DNA of 11,910 nucleotides from positions 1-11,910 of the forward strand of contig JASIJX010000243.1 of NCBI GenBank assembly GCA_030049955.1, read 5' to 3'. Each line of letters begins with the position of its first letter. Within the stretch, counting starts at the first letter, position 1. Of this stretch, positions 7,149 to 11,910 are shown piece after piece. Under the pieces are notes generated by a model that was given only the letters and a program-made list of their open reading frames with translations, was not told where the DNA came from and did not search any database. The DNA comes from Acidobacteriaceae bacterium (GTDB lineage: Bacteria; Acidobacteriota; Terriglobia; Terriglobales; Acidobacteriaceae). The position numbers were made by a program, and so were the translations under genes.

Positions 7149-7347
7149 GGGCTTTGCGGGACGGCTCAAACCACCGCAGCGACAAAGACCTGACGCTGGG
7201 GACCCCGGAAACCGCACCCTTTCACAACCGTCCCGGCTTAAAGGCCAGGCTCCCAGCGTTCCTTGTTTTTCAGCGGCCTGAAAACCCCTTGTTTCTTCCT
7301 GAACTCCGCTCCCCGCATTCCACGACAGTGGTTCCTAAACTGCTCCT

Positions 7348-7375
7348 GGCCTGGACTCCGCGGCCTGGACTCCGC
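7348..7375. repeat. 14-bp tandem duplication
   Basis: GGCCTGGACTCCGC occurs twice in direct succession, at 7348-7361 and 7362-7375, about 20 bases upstream of the putative kinase promoter. Confidence 0.9.
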
Positions 7376-7395
7376 GCCGGCCTTAGGACTTGCTC

Positions 7396-7424
7396 TTCAA
7401 AACCATCAGACTGACCCGTACAAT
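7396..7424 (+). promoter_or_regulatory. Possible sigma-70 promoter of the histidine kinase gene
   Basis: TTCAAA (7396-7401) and TACAAT (7419-7424) are separated by 17 nt, the preferred spacing. The -10 box lies 36 nt before the chosen ATG at 7461. This rests on sequence resemblance only. Confidence 0.3.
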
Positions 7425-7460
7425 CGACATCAGGCATACCCTGCGCGAGACGCCACACCC

Positions 7461-9380
7461 ATGCGCCTGAAGACGAAACTCGTTCTTGCTATTACGGCGC
7501 TGGTTTTTCTTGTGGCGGGGCTGCTCTCACTGGTTTATGTGACGCAACTCTTGCACGCGGTGGTGCACCAGTCCTACGAAACCAGCCTCATGAGCGCCGA
7601 GCAAATCAGGCTGGCGCTGCGCAATGCCCTCGAAAACGACCTGCAGAACCGCATGGTAGATCCGAACAACCCCGGCGAGTTGCGCGCGCTGGTGGCCGAG
7701 ACGGTAGAGAACGATGCAGGGCTGAGAGCTGTCGTCGATTCGGTAAACCGCTACTCGCTCACCGTCTACGACATCAACATCGGCGACAACCAGGGAATGA
7801 TCCTGCTGAGCAGCAATCCCGATAATCAGGGCAAGCCGCTTCCTTACCGGCCCGATTACGGACAGCTTCTCAACTCCGATCCCCTGCAGTTAATGCGGGA
7901 CGTATTTGGGATACCGCGGGTGTATGACGTGGAGATTCCGCTGGACAACAACGGCAAGCTGCTGGCCACCGTGAACGTGGGCGTGCGAACCACGCTGCTG
8001 AGCGCCAGCTATGCGCCGCTGCTGCGCAATGCACTGCTGCTGATGGGATTTTCGCTGGGCACGGCTCTGGTGGTGGCCTTCCTGTTGAGCAACCTGGCGC
8101 TGCAGCCGCTTGAAGACATCAGCATGCAACTGGACTATTGGACGGCGGCCGGGCCGGTGCCGGCGCCGCCCGAGGACGAAGCGGCCGAGCCGCGCCAGGA
8201 CATGGTGGCGCAGGTCTCGAACAAGATCGAGATGATCGGCCAACGCATGCGCAACGTGGAAGAGGTCTTCTCCGCATTGACGGAAAACCTGAACCAGATC
8301 CTCGGCAACCTGCAGGACGGTATTCTGCTGTTCACCGGCGGCGCGCGCGCGGTGCTGGTGTCAGAGGCGGCGCACCGCCTTTTGCAGCGCGAGCGCGACG
8401 GCATACTCGGCCGGCAGGCATGGGAGGTTTTCGACCGCTCGACAGTGCTGGGCGCGGCGCTGCTCGAAGCCTTCGAGAACCGCACCGACATGATCAAGGA
8501 AGAGATTCGCACCGAGACCGGCCGGCGCGTGCAGGTGTCGGTGGATTTTATCCACGACGAGGATTCGCGGCGCGACCTGGGCGCGCTGGTGACGCTGCAC
8601 GATCTGGAGTCAGCCGAGGCGATCGAGTCCGAGTTGGAACTGTCGCGGCGCATGGCGGCCATCGGGCGGCTGACCTCCGGCGTGGGCCACGAAGTGAAGA
8701 ACCCGATCAACGCGATTGTGGTGCACCTGGAACTGCTGAAGTCGAAGCTGGCCGATTCACAGTCGCCGGCGACCCGGCACCTGGAGGTGATCGACGCGGA
8801 AATTCGCCGGTTGGACCGCGTGGTGCAGACGCTGGTCGATTTTTCGCGGCCCGTGGAGCTGCAGTTACGGGAGCAGGACCTGCGGCCGGTGATCGGCGAC
8901 GTGCTGGCGCTGTCGGCCGACGAGCTTTCGACGCGCAACGTGATACTGGAGAGCCGGATGCCGGAGCATCCGCTGGTGGCCAACGTGGACGCAGACCTGC
9001 TGAAGCAGGCAGTGCTGAACGTAATTCAGAACGGCGCCCAGGCGATGCCGGAAGGCGGCCGGCTGGACGTGATTCTGGAGGAGGAGCGCATGAGCGGGGC
9101 GAACGGCGCAGGCGGTCGCGCGGCGGTGGTACGGATTGCCGACCAGGGCACGGGGATTCCCGAGGAACTCCGGGAAAAGATTTTCGATCTATACTTTACG
9201 ACCAAGTCAGGGGGCAGCGGCATTGGGCTGGCGATGACTTACCGCATCCTGCAGTTGCACCACGGAGGCGTGGAAGTACAATCGAAGTTGGGCGCGGGCA
9301 CGGAATTCCGGCTGCGGATTCCGTTGACTGCGTCAGATCGGGGACGCCGGCATCTGCAACCGGCGAGCGCTCGCACATAG
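7461..9380 (+). CDS. Membrane sensor histidine kinase (NtrB-like core, Cache-like sensor, PAS)
   Basis: The 639-residue protein has TM1 at about 7-29, an extracytoplasmic domain of about 155 residues with a Cache-like NQGMILLSSNPDNQGKPL stretch, and TM2 at about 190-212 followed by a HAMP-like linker. A PAS domain lies at about 275-385. The kinase core has H410 in GVGHEVKNPINAIV, N524 in NVIQNGAQAM (N box), ADQGTGIP (D561), an F box around FDLYFTTKSGG, and GSGIGLAM (about 585-592). It should sense an extracytoplasmic signal and phosphorylate the upstream sigma-54 regulator. The GHExxNP H-box is typical of kinases paired with NtrC-type regulators. I chose ATG 7461 because it places TM1 right at the N-terminus; the frame stays open upstream to 7263 but that part has no recognisable content. 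The ribosome binding site is weak. The ligand is unknown. Confidence 0.92.
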   Translation: MRLKTKLVLAITALVFLVAGLLSLVYVTQLLHAVVHQSYETSLMSAEQIRLALRNALENDLQNRMVDPNNPGELRALVAETVENDAGLRAVVDSVNRYSLTVYDINIGDNQGMILLSSNPDNQGKPLPYRPDYGQLLNSDPLQLMRDVFGIPRVYDVEIPLDNNGKLLATVNVGVRTTLLSASYAPLLRNALLLMGFSLGTALVVAFLLSNLALQPLEDISMQLDYWTAAGPVPAPPEDEAAEPRQDMVAQVSNKIEMIGQRMRNVEEVFSALTENLNQILGNLQDGILLFTGGARAVLVSEAAHRLLQRERDGILGRQAWEVFDRSTVLGAALLEAFENRTDMIKEEIRTETGRRVQVSVDFIHDEDSRRDLGALVTLHDLESAEAIESELELSRRMAAIGRLTSGVGHEVKNPINAIVVHLELLKSKLADSQSPATRHLEVIDAEIRRLDRVVQTLVDFSRPVELQLREQDLRPVIGDVLALSADELSTRNVILESRMPEHPLVANVDADLLKQAVLNVIQNGAQAMPEGGRLDVILEEERMSGANGAGGRAAVVRIADQGTGIPEELREKIFDLYFTTKSGGSGIGLAMTYRILQLHHGGVEVQSKLGAGTEFRLRIPLTASDRGRRHLQPASART

Positions 9381-9553
9381 AGCATCTGCGGAAGCGGGGA
9401 TCGCTAAAAACCGGGTATGATTGGACCCCAGGGACAATCATCTGCTTACGAGGACTTTGCCGGTTGATGAGAGAGCGCGTTCCCCATTGCGTGGCCGGAA
9501 ATTCGGGCATCCGCGCCGCAAGCATGCCGGAGAAGGGATTGGCGGAAGGATCA

Positions 9554-10108
9554 ATGAAGTGGCCTGTCAGGAGCGCTGTCTGCGTTTTGCCTCTGTTGCT
9601 CTCGGGCTGCTTCCATCGCACTCATCAGATAGAGATTCAGCCGGTTGCACCTCCAGCGACCAATCAGTCTGCGGAGGTGAAGCCCGCTCCCGTGGAGCTG
9701 CCGCCCTCGGCAAATACCATTCCGCCTGAACAGATCCAAAATGCCAAGATCCCGACCGAGGCGATGCCGCACCGGCCTCGGCACAGGAAATCGGAAAAGA
9801 ATGCGGAGGAAGCGGAGAATACGCCGCCGCCCTTGCCGGTGGATGCTACGCCGGCGGTGAGCGCCATTGGGCAGTTGTCCTCTGGCGATCCGGCGGACGT
9901 GCGGCAGGAGACGGAAGAGTCGATTGTTTCGATCGAGAAGGGACTGAAAGATATCAACCGCCCGCTGAGCGACCCGGAACAGAAGACGGCGGACCAGATC
10001 CGGGAGTTCCTCAAACAGGCGCAGGCCGCTCTGGCCTCAGGCGACGTGGACGGGGCGCACACGCTGGCGGTCAAGGCAAAGGTGCTGCTGGCTGAGCTGA
10101 CGCACTGA
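9554..10108 (+). CDS. Small lipoprotein with helical C-terminal domain, function unknown
   Basis: This is a 184-residue predicted lipoprotein. The N-terminus MKWPVRSAVCVLPLLLSGC contains a lipobox LLSGC, with the lipidated cysteine at residue 19. A Pro/Ala-rich, probably disordered segment (about 25-105) follows, including a basic patch HRPRHRKSEKN. The C-terminal region of about 75 residues (from about 110) looks like paired amphipathic helices, including EESIVSIEKGLKDIN and EFLKQAQAALASGDVDGAHT, in the manner of a TPR-like hairpin. I recall similar lipoproteins in acidobacteria but know no function. ATG 9554 is chosen because GGAAGG lies 4 nt upstream and the signal peptide starts there; the frame extends upstream only as a shadow of the kinase gene. 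It follows the kinase gene by 173 nt on the same strand and may be cotranscribed, but a role in signalling is only a guess. Confidence 0.82.
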   Translation: MKWPVRSAVCVLPLLLSGCFHRTHQIEIQPVAPPATNQSAEVKPAPVELPPSANTIPPEQIQNAKIPTEAMPHRPRHRKSEKNAEEAENTPPPLPVDATPAVSAIGQLSSGDPADVRQETEESIVSIEKGLKDINRPLSDPEQKTADQIREFLKQAQAALASGDVDGAHTLAVKAKVLLAELTH

Positions 10109-10114
10109 TCTCGA

Positions 10115-10972
10115 CTACATCTCACCCCAACTCAATTTTGTGCGCAGCGCCTGGAAGAAGCCGCTGTCGCCGACGCGCACCAGTTTCACGGTGAATGTCG
10201 AGCGATGGCAGCGGATTTCGTCGCCCTTCCGCAGCTCGACGGCGGTCTGGCCGTCGACCGTGAGGAGCGCGACGTTGGGCACGCTTTCGACACGGACGAT
10301 GAGCGAGGCATCGCCGCGGACGACGATGGGCCGCAGCGTAAGCAGGTGCGGACAGATGGGCGTAACGATTGTGGCGTCGACGTCGGGCGTGACGATGGGG
10401 CCGTTGGCCGCGAGCGTGTAGGCCGTGGAACCGGTGGGGGTGGAGACGATGACACCATCGGCGCGGAAGCGGGCGACGGAGGTGCCGTCGAGCTCGACGG
10501 CAAACTCGCCCATGCGTGCGATGTCGCCCTTGGAGACGACGACCTCATTGAGCGCCTCGTAGCAGGAGTGGCAAGAGGCGCCGCGCCACAGCTCGGCGTG
10601 GAGCATGACGCGGTCGTCAATCTTGTGACAGCCTTCGCACCAGCTTTCGAGGGTAGCGTAGAGATCGGCGAGACGGATTTCGGTGAGGAAGCCAAGGAAT
10701 CCGACATTTACGCCGAGGATGGGCGTGCCAACATTGGCAAAGACGCGCGCCACGGAGAGTAGCGTGCCGTCACCGCCGAGAACGATGACCAGCGCCGGAT
10801 GCTGCGCGGGCAACTCCCCACGCGGGAATGACGGCGCAGCGCTGGTGTACTTGCCGCCCTCATCGTCGAGCACAGGATCGAAGCCATGTTGACGCAGCCA
10901 GGCGATGAGCTCGGGCAGGATGCGGGCGAGCTCCTCCTTGTGCGGCTTCGAAGCGATGGCGACGCGGGTCAT
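10115..10972 (-). CDS. nadK: NAD kinase
   Basis: This 285-residue cytosolic enzyme phosphorylates NAD to NADP using ATP or polyphosphate. Diagnostic motifs are VIVLGGDGTLL (GGDGT at 66-70), VNVGFLGFL (89-96), the NE pair (N142-E143, in ALNEVVVSKG) and DGVIVSTPTGSTAYTLAANGP (from D172). The length is normal for the family. An unusual detail is the middle segment, with two CxxC pairs: C112/C115 followed by H116, and C134/C137, close to the NE motif. The start ATG at 10972 has no strong ribosome binding site. The gene lies on the same strand as tlyA to the right, a neighbour pair seen in many bacteria, but about 575 bases containing another element separate them. Its stop is 6 nt from the stop of the convergent lipoprotein gene. 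Confidence 0.95.
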   Translation of the reverse strand: MTRVAIASKPHKEELARILPELIAWLRQHGFDPVLDDEGGKYTSAAPSFPRGELPAQHPALVIVLGGDGTLLSVARVFANVGTPILGVNVGFLGFLTEIRLADLYATLESWCEGCHKIDDRVMLHAELWRGASCHSCYEALNEVVVSKGDIARMGEFAVELDGTSVARFRADGVIVSTPTGSTAYTLAANGPIVTPDVDATIVTPICPHLLTLRPIVVRGDASLIVRVESVPNVALLTVDGQTAVELRKGDEIRCHRSTFTVKLVRVGDSGFFQALRTKLSWGEM

Positions 10973-11006
10973 CGCTCAAGTGTAATGGATGGGACTTCGA
11001 CGCAAG

Positions 11007-11045
11007 TTGGCATCCTGGGCCACAGCCGAAGGATCTGCGGTTGCC
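11007..11045 (+). repeat. REP-like element, left inverted copy
   Basis: This 39-bp stretch, read on plus, matches the minus strand of 11463-11501 at 34 of 39 positions without gaps; the last 23 bases (11023-11045) are identical. It contains CATCCTGG...CCGAAGGATCTGCGG, with the internal dyad ATCCT/AGGAT. It resembles the TCATCCTGAGCG...GAAGGATCT elements dispersed in many bacterial genomes. Confidence 0.85.
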
Positions 11046-11102
11046 TTTAAGTGGATCGGGGACAGAGAATGCTGTTAGTTCTGCATTGATTGGCGGAGAC
11101 AA

Positions 11103-11437
11103 ATGCTAGGCGACAACCAAGCGTCTGCTGAAAATGAGGGTGCGCTCAAAAGCGGAAATGGCCCATCGGGCTGGCCGATATTCGTCGCTCTTGCTGCCGG
11201 AATCATCTCTGCCTTGCTGTCGGTCGGCCTTGAATACTTGGGATTTTCAACCTCTGAAATTGCAGGGTACATCATCACCGCAGTGACATTCCCAGGGATT
11301 CTCGGCTCAGTAGCAATCGCTGGAAATGTGCATTCAGTCTATGGATTGCCGCGGCCATCAACTTCATCTTCTACTTCTTGATCGTCTGGACAATCTGCAC
11401 CCTTGTTTCCAGACGGAACCTTCGTAAATCTAAATAG
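11103..11437 (+). pseudogene. Small three-helix membrane protein, apparently frameshifted
   Basis: The ATG at 11103 follows GGAG by 5 nt. The frame gives 92 residues to a TGA at 11379-11381: a polar N-terminus, then two hydrophobic segments (GWPIFVALAAGIISALLSVG and IAGYIITAVTFPGILGSVAI) and an odd tail ending PRPSTSSSTS. In the -1 frame, from about 11333 to a TAG at 11435-11437, the sequence reads LWIAAAINFIFYFLIVW, then TICTLVSRRNLRKSK. That is a convincing third transmembrane helix followed by a basic end. The natural reading is one membrane protein of about 110 residues disrupted by loss of a single base between about 11331 and 11342. No slippery heptamer is visible, so programmed frameshifting is less likely; an assembly error is possible. 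I do not recognise the family. It is less GC-rich than its neighbours and is bracketed by the two REP-like copies. Confidence 0.6.
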
Positions 11438-11462
11438 TATTGCGTGCAAAGGACGTCCTAAC

Positions 11463-11501
11463 GGCAACCGCAGATCCTTCGGCTGCGCCTCAGGATGACA
11501 G
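11463..11501 (-). repeat. REP-like element, right inverted copy
   Basis: On minus this reads CTGTCATCCTGAGGCGCAGC and continues CGAAGGATCTGCGG. It is the inverted partner of 11007-11045 (34 of 39 bases identical). It lies 47 nt downstream of the tlyA stop in tlyA's direction of transcription. Confidence 0.85.
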
Positions 11502-11547
11502 CCCTGCAGAAGGATTGAGTAGCTAACCGCAACCCGAAATCTACGAG

Positions 11548-11910
11548 TCAACTCCGCTTCGCATAGATCAAAAACTCCTGGTTGCCTTCAGCGCCGGTGA
11601 TGGGCGAGGGCGTTGTTCCGATCACGTTCCAATCGAGTGACGACAGGCTTGCGGCAACCTTGTCGATGGCGAGCTGGTGCGCGGCTGGATCGCGGACGAT
11701 GCCGCCCTTGCCAACGTGCTCGCGGCCGGCTTCGAACTGCGGCTTGACGAGAATGACGGCTTCAGTAAGCGAAGGCGCAGCGGCGACGACCGACGGCAGC
11801 AGCAGCGTTGCGGAGATGAAAGACACGTCCATGACGAGGAGCGTAGGCGCGGGATCACTCACCAGCGATTCTGGCTCGAGCAGGCGGGCGTTGGTGCGCT
11901 CGAACAGGCG
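11548..11910 (-). CDS. tlyA: TlyA-family rRNA 2'-O-methyltransferase / hemolysin-like protein, C-terminal part (runs off right edge)
   Basis: The last 120 residues are present and the frame is open to the window edge. Features of the FtsJ-like methyltransferase part of TlyA are visible: the edge segment LFERTNARLLEPESL, then TLLVMDVSFISATLLLPSV, VILVKPQFEAGREHVGKGGI with VRDPAAH directly after, and near the end TPSPITGAEGNQEFLIY. The KPQFE motif includes the catalytic Lys and DVSFIS is a hallmark of the family. The N-terminal S4 RNA-binding domain and the SAM-binding loop should lie beyond the window. Characterised TlyA proteins 2'-O-methylate 16S and 23S rRNA; the membrane-active hemolysin role is disputed. 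The stop is TGA at 11548-11550. nadK follows on the same strand after the repeat-bracketed insert. Confidence 0.93.
   Translation of the reverse strand, partial: RLFERTNARLLEPESLVSDPAPTLLVMDVSFISATLLLPSVVAAAPSLTEAVILVKPQFEAGREHVGKGGIVRDPAAHQLAIDKVAASLSSLDWNVIGTTPSPITGAEGNQEFLIYAKRS

Larger units (their letters stand above)
7149..7460. other. Intergenic region between regulator and kinase genes
   Basis: These 312 bases hold no gene I can support. They contain a motif at 7231-7246 matching 14 of 16 bases of 5110-5125, a 14-bp tandem duplication (7348-7375) and a possible sigma-70-type promoter close to the kinase start. The gap suggests the kinase has its own promoter in addition to any read-through. 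Confidence 0.5.

Noticed and set aside
7263..7460. N-terminal extension of the histidine kinase from TTG 7263
   Set aside because: The 66 extra residues show no domain and would put non-secretory sequence before the first membrane helix. A promoter-like sequence lies inside it.
8138..9553. Long plus-strand frame upstream of the lipoprotein
   Set aside because: It is the second frame of the histidine kinase gene, rich in Arg/Gly/Ala. The lipoprotein begins at 9554 with its own ribosome binding site and signal peptide.
11339..11551. 70-codon minus-strand frame containing CHPEAQPKDL
   Set aside because: This is the translation of the REP-like element, a common false ORF in genomes carrying this repeat, plus antisense of the small membrane gene.

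Overview
The window looks like chromosomal DNA of a GC-rich Gram-negative bacterium, most likely an acidobacterium (Acidobacteriota, Terriglobia). This rests on the gene families present (a MlaF-like ATPase with an LSTG signature, a PagL-like outer-membrane protein, a small lipoprotein with a helical C-terminus) and on intergenic repeats of the TCATCCTGAG...GAAGGATCT type. No rRNA or other marker fixes the taxonomy, and no tRNA, rRNA, CRISPR array or intact transposase was seen.

Layout, left to right. The left edge (1-353, minus) holds the N-terminal part of a membrane protein resembling polyprenyl glycosylphosphotransferases of exopolysaccharide synthesis. About 650 bases follow without a convincing gene; they are AT-rich and contain several hairpins and a 20-bp tandem duplication. 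Next come three tightly packed minus-strand genes, transcribed M20 dipeptidase -> mobA (molybdenum cofactor guanylyltransferase) -> MlaF-like lipid-transport ATPase, with gaps of 8 and 3 nt. Divergent from the peptidase is a PagL-like lipid A deacylase homologue (plus), which converges on a single-domain rhodanese (minus).

The centre (5730-10108, plus) is a regulatory block: an NtrC-type sigma-54 response regulator, its probable partner histidine kinase with an extracytoplasmic Cache-like sensor, and a small lipoprotein. The lipoprotein converges, stop codon to stop codon with 6 nt between, on an NAD kinase gene (minus). On the right edge is the 3' part of tlyA (rRNA 2'-O-methyltransferase/hemolysin-like, minus). 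Between tlyA and nadK sits a small membrane-protein ORF that appears frameshifted and is bracketed by 39-bp inverted copies of a REP-like element.

Most genes are housekeeping or envelope functions. I do not see a clear new defence or mobile system. The most unusual structures are the repeat-bracketed, frameshifted membrane gene at 11007-11501, the hairpin-encoded insertion in the M20 peptidase, the pentapeptide-repeat N-terminus of MobA, and the hairpin-rich AT-rich gap at 354-1009.
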